Assembly: GCF_042186555.1 (NCBI RefSeq)
Contig: NC_133326.1
Location: 694,286,700 to 694,350,699 of the forward strand
Length of the DNA stretch: 64,000 nt
Direction: 5' to 3'
Source: Aquarana catesbeiana
Taxonomy: Eukaryota > Chordata > Amphibia > Anura > Ranidae
How positions within the stretch are numbered: the first letter of the stretch is position 1; each line of letters begins with the position of its first letter. This document shows, in pieces, positions 1 to 10,600 of this stretch. The notes under the pieces are model-generated. The model was not told where the DNA came from. It ran no database searches and saw nothing but the letters and a program-made list of their open reading frames with translations. A program made the translations under genes and the position numbers.

Positions 1-550
1 AAAATCTTATATATAGTCCCTTATCCCCTCCAAGAGCTTGCATACTATTGATGTTAGCTTAACTAGTCTAATTGCCAGGGATGTATTTTGTCCCTTTTTT
101 TAATATTGGTGCTACATCGGTGCTTTTCTCCAACCAGCTGGTATCATTCCAGTCAGTAGACTGTCAGTAAACATTAGGAACAATGTTCTGGCAATTACTT
201 GACTGAGTTTCCTAAGGACCCTAGGGTGCAAGTCATCTGGTCCCGGTGACTTATTAATGTTAAGTTTTTCAAGTCTATTTCTAATTCTGTCCTCTGTTAG
301 CCATGAGGGTGCTTCCTGTGATGTGTCATGAGGATAAACACTGCAGTTTTGGTTACTGAAGCCTCCCGATTCCCTTGTGAAGACTGAGGAGAAGAATAAA
401 TTCAATACCTTCGCCATCTCCCCATCTTTTGTAACCAGATTTCCTTCCTCATTCTTTATGGGGCCAATATGGTCTGTCCTCCCTTTTTTACTGTTTACAT
501 ACTTAAAGAATTTCTTGGGATTTTTTTTTGCTGTGTAGCATAGAGCCAAA
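1..550 (-). pseudogene. CR1-type LINE fragment (N-terminal part of reverse transcriptase)
   Basis: A minus-strand frame from 549 to 112 reads as the stretch just before and into the reverse transcriptase of a CR1-clade LINE. It carries the block KKNPKKFFKYVNSKKGRT, then FFSSVFT, then NINKSPGPDDLHPRVLR and ending in IPAGWRKAPM. From 111 to the window edge the same protein can be followed in other frames (an LTSIVCKLLE-like stretch), so at least one frameshift lies near 110. The catalytic FADD-type box is outside the window. The element has no visible 5' end: at about 550 it abuts an L2 piece in the same orientation. The clade is assigned from remembered motifs. Non-functional. Confidence 0.7.
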
Positions 551-2345
551 GGGTGAACGTAGCATTTGTGAGGGAACAGGATCTAGAGGACAGGTGGTAA
601 GGTGGACATTACCAAGTAGTTTAGCAACCTCGTCTATAGTGGTGGGGTTGAAAGAGGGAAGTAATGATTGTGCCTGTGGACATGAAGTGTAAAGCATGGA
701 GGGTATCAGAACAGTGGAGATCTCCATGCAAATTGTATCAATCTTCGGTTTGAAGTGATTGGCGATCTCCTGGGCAGTGAGTGAGTTGGTGGGTGGAGGC
801 GGTGGAGGACGAAGTAGAGAGTTGAAGGTAGAGAAGAGTTGACGGGGACGGAATGATACGTTGCTAATGAGAGTGATAAAATAGGTCTGCATGGCAGAGG
901 AGGCTGGAATTGTATTTTTGGAGGGCAGATTTATATTGGTTGAAATCTCTCTGAGACTTAGTCTTACGTCACAGGCTTTCATGAGCACAACTACGTTTTT
1001 TCAGACTTCTAGTATCATCTGTTTGCCAAGGTTGAAGAGGTCGGGGACTGATTCTGTGTGTAGTGAGGGGGGCCAGTGAGTCCAGTGAGGCTGGGAGTAA
1101 AGCATTGTAGACAGAAGTGGCTAGGTTGGTGCAGGATAGGGGTGAGATTTTGTCATAGAGGTTGTCGATTGCAGAGTAGAGAAGAGAAGGGTTGAGATGA
1201 CGTGGGTTTCTGCGGGTAACTTTTAGGCAGTTGGAGGGAGAGGTGGTGGAGGAGAGGGAGAGAGTGAAACTAATAAGGTGGTGATCAGAGAGAGGGGATG
1301 GATAGTTAGAGAGGTTGCATGGAGTGCAAAGGTGAGAGAAAACAAGGTCAGGGGTATTGCCTTCGGAGTAGGAGCATGTATCCACTGCTTCAGCTCAAAG
1401 GAGAAGGTTAGGCTGAGAAGTTTGGAAGGGGCAGGAGTGTTAGTATTAATAGGGATGCTAAAGTCTCCAAGAATGATTGTGGGGATTTCAGAGGAAAGAA
1501 AGTAGGGTAGCCAGACAGGGAAGTCATCAAGAAAGGTTGATACTGGTCCAGGGGGCCTGTAGATCACAGCTATCCTTAGAGAAACTGGAGTGAGAAGACG
1601 AATGTAGTGTGCTTCGAAAGAGGAGAGTGACAGAGAGGGAGGTGGCTGAAGTACCTGAAAGGTGCTATGTGGAGCTAGCAGGATTCCAACACCTCCTCCC
1701 TTATGTCCACTGGATCTGGGGGAGTGAGTCCAGAGAAGACCACCATGGGATAGGGCAGCAGAAGATGCAGTGTCAGATTCGCGGAGCCAGGTTTCGGTAA
1801 TGGCGAGTAGGTTAAATGAGTTGGCGATAAAGAGGTCATGGAGAGAGCCGAGTTTGTTGCAGATAGAGCGGGTGTTCCAAAGGGCACAAGAGAAAGGGAG
1901 TGTGGTCTTGGAAAGAATAGAAATGGGAACTAAATTGTGTTTATTGCGGCTGCTGCTAGAGGGTGCAGGGTGATGGGTGCATGGGGTACAGTTAAATTAT
2001 GGAGGCCCAGGGTTTGGGAATATATCTCCAGAGGTTAGGAGAAGCAGGAGGGTGAGGGAGGTAATATGGGAGTGGGATTTATATGAAGGGACATGCCCCA
2101 GGGTCTTGGAGATGTTTAGTGTGTGCGGATTTAGAATTAGCAGGAGTTGGTGGGTGCAGTAGGACGGAGAGGACAGAAGTGAGGGTGATATATGTATGCT
2201 GCGGGGGGGAGAAGAGGGGTGAAGGAGAGATAGTTTTGGATAGAGGACAGAGCTGTCAAAAGGAGTGGTAGAGAGTGCATGTTACAAGGAGAAAGAGCTG
2301 AAGGAGTAAACAAGGTCACCTAAAGTCTGTGTGGTGTTTTTCAAA
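551..2345 (-). pseudogene. L2-clade LINE fragment: apurinic-type endonuclease and start of reverse transcriptase, frameshifted
   Basis: Read on the minus strand, about 1,910 to 1,240 encodes an endonuclease domain of L2-clade LINEs. The blocks ALWNTRSICNKL, LLAITETWLR, GGGVGILL, AVIYRPPGP and IIILGDFSIPIN-like (seen as IPTIILGDFSIP) appear in order, with the GDF/S metal site and the SDHHLISF box near 1,290. The chain then changes frame near 1,350 and again near 1,000. It continues as RQLFSTFNSLLRPPPPPP, SLTAQEIANHFKPKID and FNPTTIDEVAKLL before stopping at about 552, where a CR1 piece begins. Between 1,910 and 2,345 the same element continues as weakly coding 5' sequence (minus frame 2,319-2,137). 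The RT catalytic core is absent. Two or more frameshifts make this a dead copy. Confidence 0.72.
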
Positions 2346-2384
2346 GTTTTTTCTTGTGTCCCTTCGCTATGTGCATTCGTTGAA

Positions 2385-2998
2385 GTGCAGAGTCAGAAGT
2401 GCTCTGACTTATAGAAATAGCCCCACTTTGAGCAAGAGCCCCAGTTGCAAATGTGTGCCCCCTGCAAATGCTTCCCCCAAAAGAGGCTTATATTTATACT
2501 GATAGGGGTGGGGTGTGGGCCGATTTCATTTAGAAATCAGGAGGTAATAAAGCTTGGCTGGTTAATAGGACAAAATTCTTATTTCAGAAACAGACTAGCA
2601 AGAGGGCACTAAAGTTAAACGGGCCATAATTTTGGGTAAGACAAGGGAGATAATAAAGCATTGTAATGTGGACAGGTCTACAGATGGATAAGCAAGAATA
2701 ACTTAACAGCAATTATTAAATAGACATAAGAAAAGCAAATAGCAGTGTTTCAGTTTTTGGGTGGAGATGGTTCAGTTAGCACATACCAGCAATTATTAAA
2801 TAGACCTAAGAAAAGCAGATAGCAGTGTTTCAGTTTTTGGGTGGAGATGGTTCAGTTAGCACCTGTAGGATAAGAGAAGAGATGTTCAGATGAGACAATC
2901 AGATAATCAGATAATGATGAGTGCAGAGTCAGAAGTGCTCCCACTTATAGAAATAGCCCCACTTTGAGAAAGAGCCCCAGTTGCAAATGTGTGCCCAC
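2385..2998. repeat. Local direct repeats: 77-bp pair and an 80-bp tandem pair
   Basis: A segment beginning GTGCAGAGTCAGAAGTGCTC occurs at 2,385-2,461 and again at 2,921-2,998 with a few differences. Between them lies a second, tandem duplication of 80 bp (2,707-2,786 and 2,787-2,865), each copy holding CAGCAATTATTAAATAGAC and GGGTGGAGATGGTTCAGTTA. No coding potential is seen. The arrangement looks like a small segmental duplication. The remaining sequence to 3,866 shows no gene. Confidence 0.75.
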
Positions 2999-3866
2999 AC
3001 TACTCAGATACACACAACACTCAGGTACTCACAATACACAGGTACTCCCAACACTCACATAACTCAGGTACTCCCAGTACTGAGATACACACAATACACA
3101 GGTACTCACAATACTCAGGTACACACAATACTCAGGTAGACACATAAACAGTCAGTCAGGTTTTGTGTCTCTGTGTCACACTGCACAGCCTCCCCTGTAA
3201 TCTGACTCTAGCAGTCAGTCACCTTCAGTGCTGCTGCTAACTGATCAGTCTATCACACTCTCCCTCCGATCTGCACTTCACTTACTTGCCGCCTTTCCCT
3301 GTCAGTCTTCTACCTCATGGACAAGATGTGTTACTGGTAGGATATCCAGAAGGAAATAATGGGGGAAAAAACATGAAAAAATAAAAAACAATTTAGCCAC
3401 CACATCTAGAGACAGATAAGCTGCAATGTATCATTTGTTTTCACTTTAAAATCTTAGTTCATCTACACGAGCTAGGACTACTAAAATTATTGCCTGAAAC
3501 TAAGAACAGCAAGTTCAGGGTACTGTATATCCTTTGCCATTTTCCATAAAGAGAGCCTCTTAGTTCCTCACGTGTTTTTCAATGCTATATGCAGTTTAAT
3601 GCTTGCAAATGACTTTGTATAGGTTCAAAGATTGCAGATTTCCACATCTGCAATCATGTTCTGATGGATGTCCTTGTCTGTGCAGGTTGCATTTAAGACT
3701 GTTGAGGCTTTACCTATTCCTGTTGTCTCTCCTGATGTATTTTATCCCTCGGACCTTTTACTGTTTTTGTTTCCTGTCTCTGCACTCATTCTGCCCTTTC
3801 AAAATCTTTTGTAACTATCTCTTGAAACTGAGATCTCCAGAAATGGACACTAAATAATGTCTAATT
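2999..3866. other. Non-coding stretch with degenerate CA-rich short repeats
   Basis: About 3,000-3,150 is a degenerate array of ACTCAGGTACTCACAATACAC-like units. From 3,170 to 3,866 I see no coding region, RNA gene or recognisable transposon end. Confidence 0.5.
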
Positions 3867-4097
3867 AAAGATCTATATAGAGGAATTAGCACCTCCTTCC
3901 TCCTGCTGGTGATCCCTCTAGTGATATAAAGATCTATATAGAGGAATCAGGACCTCCTTCCTCCTGCTGGTGATCTCTCTAGTGATATAAAGATCTATAT
4001 AGAGGAATCTGGACCTTTTTCCTCCTGCTGGTGATCCCTCTAGTGATAATAAAGATCTATATAGAGGAATCAGGACCTCAGTCCTCCTGATGGGGAT
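3867..4097. repeat. 61-bp tandem array, about 3.8 copies
   Basis: Units start with AAAGATCTATATAGAGGAAT at 3,867, 3,928, 3,989 and 4,051, giving periods of 61, 61 and 62 bp. Each carries CCTCCTGCTGGTGATC and TCTAGTGATA. The last unit is cut off by the element that begins at 4,098. Confidence 0.92.
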
Positions 4098-5163
4098 TAG
4101 GGATGAGCTTCGAGTTCGAGTCGAACTCATGTTAGACTCGAACATCGGCTGTTCGCCAGTTCGCCGAACAGCGAACAATTTGGGGTGTTCACGGCAAATT
4201 CAAAAGCCGCAGAACACCCTTTAAAAGTCTATGGGAGACACCAAAAGTGCTAATTTTAAAGGCTTATATGCATGGTATTGTCAAAAAAGTGTTTGGGGAC
4301 CTGGGCCCTGCCCCAGGGGACAAGGATTAATGCAAAAAAAAGTTTTTAAAACGGCAGTTTTTTTGGGAGCAGTGATTTTAATAATGCTTAAAGTGAAGCA
4401 ATAAAAGTGTAATATTCCTTTAAATTTCGTACCTGGGGGGTGTCTATAGTATGCCTGTAAAGGGGCGCATGTTTCCCATGTTTAGAACAGTCTGACAGCA
4501 AAATGACATTTCAAAGGAAAAAAAATCATTTAAAACTACTCGCGGCTATTAATGAATTGCTGGTCCGACAATACACATAAAAGTTCATTGATAAAAACGG
4601 CATGGGAATTCCCCACAGGGGAACCCCGAATCAAAATAAAAAAAAAAAAAACGAAGTGGGGGTCCCCCTAAATTCCATATCAGGCCCATCAGGTCTGGTA
4701 TAGATATTAAGGGGAACCCCGGCCAAAATTAAAAAAAAAAATGGCGTGGGGTCCCCCTCACCTTTGGTGCGAGGGGAACCCCGCACCAAAATTTAAAAAA
4801 AAATTGGCGTGGGGTCCCCCCAAAAATCCATACCAGACCATTATCCGAGCACGCAACCTGGCAGGTCGCCAGAAAAGAGGGGGGACAAGAACCATACCAG
4901 GCCACATGCCCTCAACATTGGGAGGGTGCTTTGGGGTAGCCCCCAAAACACCTTGTGCCCATGTTGATGGGGACAAGGACCTCATCCCCACAACCCTTGC
5001 CTGGTGGTTGTGGGGGTCTGTGGGCGGGGGGCTTATCAGAATCTGGAAGCCCCCTTTAACAAGGGGACCCCCAGATCCCGGCCCCAATGTTGAGGGCATG
5101 TGGCCTGGTACAGTTCAGGAGGGGGGGCGCTCCCTTTTCCTGTGACCTGCCAGGTTGCGTGGT
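4098..5163 (+). mobile_element. Single truncated arm of the palindromic TAGGGATGAGC element (hAT-like, non-autonomous)
   Basis: The sequence begins with TAGGGATGAGC and then follows the same order of blocks as the left arm of the complete element at 34,437. These are: a GTTCG-rich start, TTTAAAGGCTTATATGCA, GTGTTTGGGGACCTGGG, TGCCCCAGGGGACA, several AATTCCCC/GGGGAACCCC stretches and CATGCCCTCAACATTGGGAG. It stops near 5,163 without a mirrored second arm or right terminus. Long frames here (4,741-5,145 and its complement) read proline/glycine-rich repeat sequence and are not genes. Confidence 0.75.
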
Positions 5164-5343
5164 AACACTCTGGACAATCCCCCTCCCTTTGCATTCAGGG
5201 TGGGTTAGACTGTCCAATCCTCCTCATAGCAAATACACATACACATCCCATAATACTTTTCTCCCAAGGCAGACAGACACAATAGAACAATGGAATATAG
5301 CCACACCCCAAACAACCAAACAACCCAGCAAAGAGTCCACAAC

Positions 5344-5359
5344 AGTATGAGACAATATA

Positions 5360-5398
<39 letters not shown>

Positions 5399-5400
5399 AA
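5344..5400. repeat. (TA)n microsatellite
   Basis: Mostly pure alternating T and A with two short interruptions (TATTTATA, TATAAA). The 5,164-5,343 stretch before it and 5,401-5,544 after it show no gene. Confidence 0.9.
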
Positions 5401-5544
5401 ATATTCCAGTGTGGTTGTACAGCAAGTCCGATTAGTACAGATCAATCAGACTGCCCCTAATAGACACAGCGTGACTTAGACATAGGAGGTGCATGGGCAG
5501 CTGATGCAAGGGTTTCCCAACCTCCCAAAGTAACTCCCGTCACA

Positions 5545-5955
5545 GGCACTATTCACTGCTCTACTGCCACTGTCACCTGCCCTACTACCACCAGCAAACT
5601 GCCTTACTGCCACTGTCACCTGCCCTACTGCCACCAACCATTGCCCTGCTGCCACAAGCCACTACCCTGCTGTCACTGTCATCTGCCCTACTACCACCAG
5701 CAAACTGCCTTACTGCCACTGTCACCTGCCCTACTGCCACCAGCCACTGCCCTATTGACACTCTCACCTACTCTACTGCCACCAGACACTGCCCTACTGA
5801 CACCGTCCACTGCCCTACTGCTACCAGCCACTGCCCTACTGCCACCAGCCATTGCCCTACTGCCACTGTCAACTGCCCTACTGACACCGTCCACTGCCCT
5901 ACTGCCACCAGCCACTGCCCTACTGCCACTGTCAACCGCCCTACTGACACTGTCA
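5545..5955. repeat. About 21-bp minisatellite
   Basis: Roughly 400 bp of variant units related to CTGCCCTACTGCCACCAGCCA, with TGTCAC and GACACC variants. The array is open in several frames on both strands because the period is a multiple of three. Those frames are repeat artefacts. Confidence 0.9.
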
Positions 5956-5956
5956 G

Positions 5957-6299
5957 TTATTATTATTGTTATTTATTATTATTAATTTGTTAGGTTCCAC
6001 TCGTTTAGATACAGCATTCATTATTTCGGATAATTCATATTCGTTACGTTCACTAACAGCCAAATTTGAAAGGAAATTCCAATTCCTATAATGTAATAGT
6101 TAGTATTATAAGTTAGTTATTCTTTTGAATTTTCATATTTTCTTTCTTATTTTCAGATTTTCACATTTTCGAATGTACAAATTTTCCAATGTAATAATTT
6201 ATGAATTTACAAATTGTGAACAAAACGAATTACCTGAAAAACAAAAAAACAAACAAATGAAACGAAAACTAACACATTTTTCAGTAGTGCACATGTCTA
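5957..6299. mobile_element. Right half of a TAGACATGTGCA-type element (hAT-like, non-autonomous)
   Basis: AT-rich sequence containing CACTAACAGCCAAATTTGAAAGG and ending GTGCACATGTCTA at 6,299, the mirror of the TAGACATGTGCA start seen at 17,793 and 53,350. The left half is missing; the sequence begins directly next to the minisatellite. Confidence 0.65.
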
Positions 6300-6356
6300 C
6301 CTTCCCCTAATAAAAGGACCTCCCACACAGTACACAAGCACTGTCTAGGCACACAG

Positions 6357-6620
6357 TTAACCCCTTGATCGCCCCTGATGTTTATTTCCTTCCCATTAGT
6401 ACAGTGACAGTGCATATTTTTTAGCACTGATCACTGTATTAGTGTCACTGGTCCCCAAAAAGTGTCAAAGATGTCAGTTAGGTAATCGATTTGTTTGCTG
6501 CAATATCGCAGTCCCACTATAAGTCACTGATCGCTGCCATTACTAGTAAAAATAAATAAATACAAATATCCCATTGTTCGTAGATGCTTTAACCTTTGTG
6601 CAAACCAATCACTACACACT
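6357..6620 (+). mobile_element. Fragment of the TTAACC-ended repeat family
   Basis: Begins TTAACCCCTTGATCGCCCC and contains the landmarks GTGTCACTGGTCCCCAAAAA and CGCTGCCATTACTAGTAAAAA, which recur at 16,660-16,860 and, diverged, at 18,710-18,830. No coding capacity. Its right terminus is not visible. Confidence 0.7.
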
Positions 6621-6834
6621 TCTTGGACAGAAAGAACTCAGTGGGGCTTTAACACTTCTATCATTTGATCTCTGCATTGCTGTGATTCTTGAAATATATT
6701 GTATTGCTCCTGGCTGTGAATGGAATAATGTGAGTTAGAATGATTACTGTTTTTTTGTGGCAGTGGAGGTAATAGGATAACAAGGGAAAATGAATGTATC
6801 TAAAATAGAACTGAAAGCTCCTGGGGTCATTCAG

Positions 6835-7150
6835 CCGCAGTAATTTATCTGGGAATTTCCTTGGGACACTTGGGTTTGTTATATAATTCTTATATTTATT
6901 GTGAGAGAGAATAAATTGTTGCTGGTGGTTAATATGTTTGGTAGACAAGCAGGATTTCACTTTCTAACACAACATGCATCCAAGTTATACTTTCTCTGTG
7001 GATTTCCCTGGCACACCTGCATTTATTATATATGATATATTTTTTTGTGAGAGATAAAATATTCCAGTTAGTGGTTCACACATTGGCTCAACGTACATAA
7101 TTACACTTTGAGAAAATCAACATGCATGTAAGTTTTACTTTGTACTTTGG
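6835..7150. repeat. Degenerate tandem duplication of about 150 bp
   Basis: Two diverged copies: one near 6,849 (GGGAATTTCCTTGGGACAC, then ATTGTGAGAGAGAATAAA) and one near 7,000 (GTGGATTTCCCTGGCACAC, then TTGTGAGAGATAAAAT). Each is followed about 115 bp later by CAACATGCAT. LINE copy 1 inserted just beyond the second copy. Confidence 0.6.
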
Positions 7151-7202
7151 ATGAACTAGAACAAGATGGAATGGAATGTCTTCTTTTCCTTGTCAAAAGA
7201 AG

Positions 7203-7208
7203 TTTATT
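7203..7208 (-). terminator. LINE polyadenylation signal AATAAA
   Basis: AATAAA on the minus strand sits 14 nt before the shared 3' terminus GACAAGG of both LINE copies. This is the normal spacing for a cleavage signal, so it probably defines the 3' end of the element RNA. Confidence 0.6.
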
Positions 7209-7617
7209 GAGTATACAATGTTATAAAGATACATAAAGTAAGTTTACAAGGATCTATAAAGTAAGCTCATTGTTTTACAGTAGGGTTTATATAGGTAAAT
7301 ATCATGAAATTTCAAATATTAAACATTGGGTTCACGTAAACCTAAATTAAAGATATATATAATTTCCTTAGTTACTTTTGTAGGTATTTAAATGATTTAT
7401 ACCTACTATACATATTGTTTACAAGTAGAGTGTATATAGGTCAAATAAATTCTGATAATGAGCTTTAACCGTAAGGTGGAGAAAAGGATAGAGAAAGAAT
7501 AAAAAGGGTTGAAAGGTAGAGGTATGGTCCACAAGGTTGTCCCGCTCGTCAGTTTATTATTCTTTTTAGTTCTCTTTGAAGCCTTAGAATGGGTGTCTCT
7601 GTAAGTCATTTAATCTG

Positions 7618-10600
7618 TTACCATGGCAACAGGACAGAGTCATTGAAGTTTGACAGGAACTGTTGTTTTATCCAAGGATGCCAAAGTTTTTCAAATTTTG
7701 GAATTTGATTTTGATCGATGGCAACCATCTTAGCATGGGACATTGTATTATTCATTTTGTGAATTGTTTCTGCTAGTACCAATGTAGGAGATTTCCATGC
7801 CTTGGCCACTGTTTGTTTTGCAGCCGTTATTAGTTGGATCATAAGTTTGAATTGAGAGAGTGTTAACCATTCCGGTTTTAGATTAAGTAAAGTTAAATAT
7901 GGATCTGGTTGTATTATTTTTTTAAATATTTTAGATGCAATCACGAAGACTTCCTTCCAGAAGGTTTGGATTACTGGGCACGTCCACCATATGTGTAAAT
8001 ATGTGCCTATTTCTGGGCATCCTCGAAAACAAAGAGCTGAGGTATTAGGTGAATATTTTGCCACTCTAACGGGTACAAGGTACCAGCGAGTTAGGACTTT
8101 ATAATTTGTCTCCAGTGCTAAGATGTTGGGTGAAGATGACTTAGATGTGAGCCATATGTTAGACCAGTCCGTGTCTTCTAAAGTTCGTCCCAGGTCCTCC
8201 TCCCACCTCTGAGCGTAAGAGGGTCTATTAAGATTTGCTACTCCATATAATTGATTATAAAGTGATGAAATTGTACCTTTAGCAAATGGATCTTTTGTAC
8301 AGATTGATTCAAAAATGGATAATTGGGATAATGGTGTATCCCCCTTTAGGAATGGTGTATAGAAATTTTTGATTTGGAGATATCTAAATATCTCAGAGTT
8401 TGGTAGATCATATTTTTCTATAAGCGATGGGAATGAAAGGAATGATTTAGATGCTATGAAGTCATTTAGTGTCTGAATGCCTGATGTTGTCCAAGCTTTA
8501 AAAGAATTTGGGTAGATCCATGCCGGATAACAGGCTGGATTTCTGATAAAAGAAAGGAGAGGATTGTGTGGAGATTGTAACTGATATTTGGTTTTTAGTT
8601 TATCCCAGAGAGATAAGAAGTGTTTAGTTATGGGATTATGAATTTTAAAGCGGTCTTTAGGATCAAGCCATAATAAATTTGATATTAATAGAGGGTCATT
8701 TTCTGAAGCCTCTATAAATACCCATAATGGGATTTCCTGTTTTGCATGGTATTTGGACAGACTGGCCAAATGTGCTGCTCTGTAGTAGTTAGTAAAATTA
8801 GGGTATCCCAGGCCTCCTTTATTTTTGGGAAGATGTAGTGTGTGTATAGGTATACGTGGTTTAGAAGAGCCCCATATAAACGAAGTTGCTCTTTTTTGTA
8901 CTATTCTCAAAAAATAGGAAGGAATTGGAATAGGGAGGACTCTGAATAGATAAAGCAATTTGGGTAGAATAGTCATTTTGATTGCATTAATCTTCCCTAT
9001 CCAGGATAAAGGAAGTTGCGACCATTGTTTTATTAGATTTGTGATCTGTCTTAATACAGGAGGATAATTGGTTGAGAATAAGTCAGAATGAGATGCTGTT
9101 AAATGAATTCCAAGATATGGGATTGATTTTTCTGCCCATGTGAATGGGAGTGCAGCCCTTGCCGGGATCAATTCCATGTTTGTGAGTGAAATATTAAGCA
9201 CTAGGCATTTCTTAGGATTAATCATAAGGCCGGATAGGGCTGCAAATCCATCAAGAGCTGGTATTAAGTTAGGACCAGAGACCTGTGGTGATGATAGAAA
9301 AAGTAATATATCGTCTGCAAATATACATAATTTGTGTGTAATACCTCCTACTTCAATGCCAGTTATAGTTTGGTTTGTTCTGATGTATTGGGCCATGGGT
9401 TCGAGTATAAGGGCAAATAATAAGGGAGATAATGGGCAACCCTGTCGGGTACCTCTTTCGATATTAAAGGCTTCAGATTTGTATCCAGCATATTTTATAT
9501 AGGCTTTGGGTTTATTATATAATGCTTTGATCCATGTTAAAAAGTGGGGTCCAAAACCCCATTTTTGTAATGAATATTGCATATATTGCCAGGATACTGT
9601 GTCAAATGCCCTCTTAATATCGAGAGATAGAAAACATAAAGGGATTTTCCGTTTTTTAGCAATATGTGCCAATAACACTGCCCTGCGTATATTATCGCCT
9701 GCCTGTCTATTTGGCATGAAGCCTACTTGATCTCTATGTATTAATTTTCCTATAATGCTATTGAGGCGTTTTGCTATTATTTTTGCTAATAATTTAATAT
9801 CGAGGTTTAACAGAGAGATAGGCCGATAATTCACACAGGAAGTATCATCAGAAAGGGGTTTTGGGATCATACAAACAATCGCCATTAGAGTTTCTTGCCG
9901 AAAAGAATGTCCATCTAGAAGTTTGTTAAAAGTTTCAGTGAGAATGGGAGAGAGTATTTCTGAGAATGTTTTATAGTATAAAGCCGAGTAGCCGTCTGGG
10001 CCTGGTCTTTTGTTAAGTTTTAGGTCTTTTATGGTGTTAGCAACTTCATCTATAGTTATAGGCTCATCCAAACTGCTTTTTTGATTCTGAGATAACTCAG
10101 GTAAGGTTATTTTTGAGAAGAAGGATTCAGCCTCTGTAGGATTAAATTCATTGTTTGTCTTGTATAAAGTTGCGAGATGTGAGTGAAATTTATGGACTAT
10201 TTTAACTGGATTACAAGTGTAAACATTTTTTGATAATTTCAAACGTATTGGTTTGAAAGATTTGTTAGTTGAATTTAATGCCCGAGCCAAATATGTACCT
10301 GGTTTGTTTGTATTCATGTAAAAATTGTGTTTGGAGCGTTTGAGGGATTTATCAACTGACTCAGTGAGAAATAGATCGTATTCCAATCTAGATTTTTCCA
10401 GATGAGATTTTGTACTCTGAGATGGATTATCTTGAAATGATATGTAGGCTGCATTAAAATTGAGTTCTAGTTTTTTTGCTAGATTTTTGCGTTCCCGTTT
10501 AAATAGTGCCATTTGTCTTTGTATTGTACCACGCAAGACAGGCTTATGAGCTTCCCACAGTGTTATTAGGGAGATGTCTGTTGTATTATTAATTGATATG

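Noticed and set aside
4741..5145. Overlapping open frames of 134 and 113 codons on both strands
   Set aside because: They lie wholly inside the GC-rich arm of a non-autonomous palindromic transposon, read low-complexity Pro/Gly/Trp sequence, and the same blocks recur at 34,950-35,350 and 36,200-36,620 with frames broken.
5641..5985. Long frames over the 21-bp repeats
   Set aside because: The period is divisible by three, so any stop-free unit gives a long frame; no conserved domain.
9140..9730. Plus-strand frames of 120 and 74 codons, repeated at 41,344-41,934
   Set aside because: Antisense shadows of the LINE reverse transcriptase; their conservation simply follows the LINE copies.
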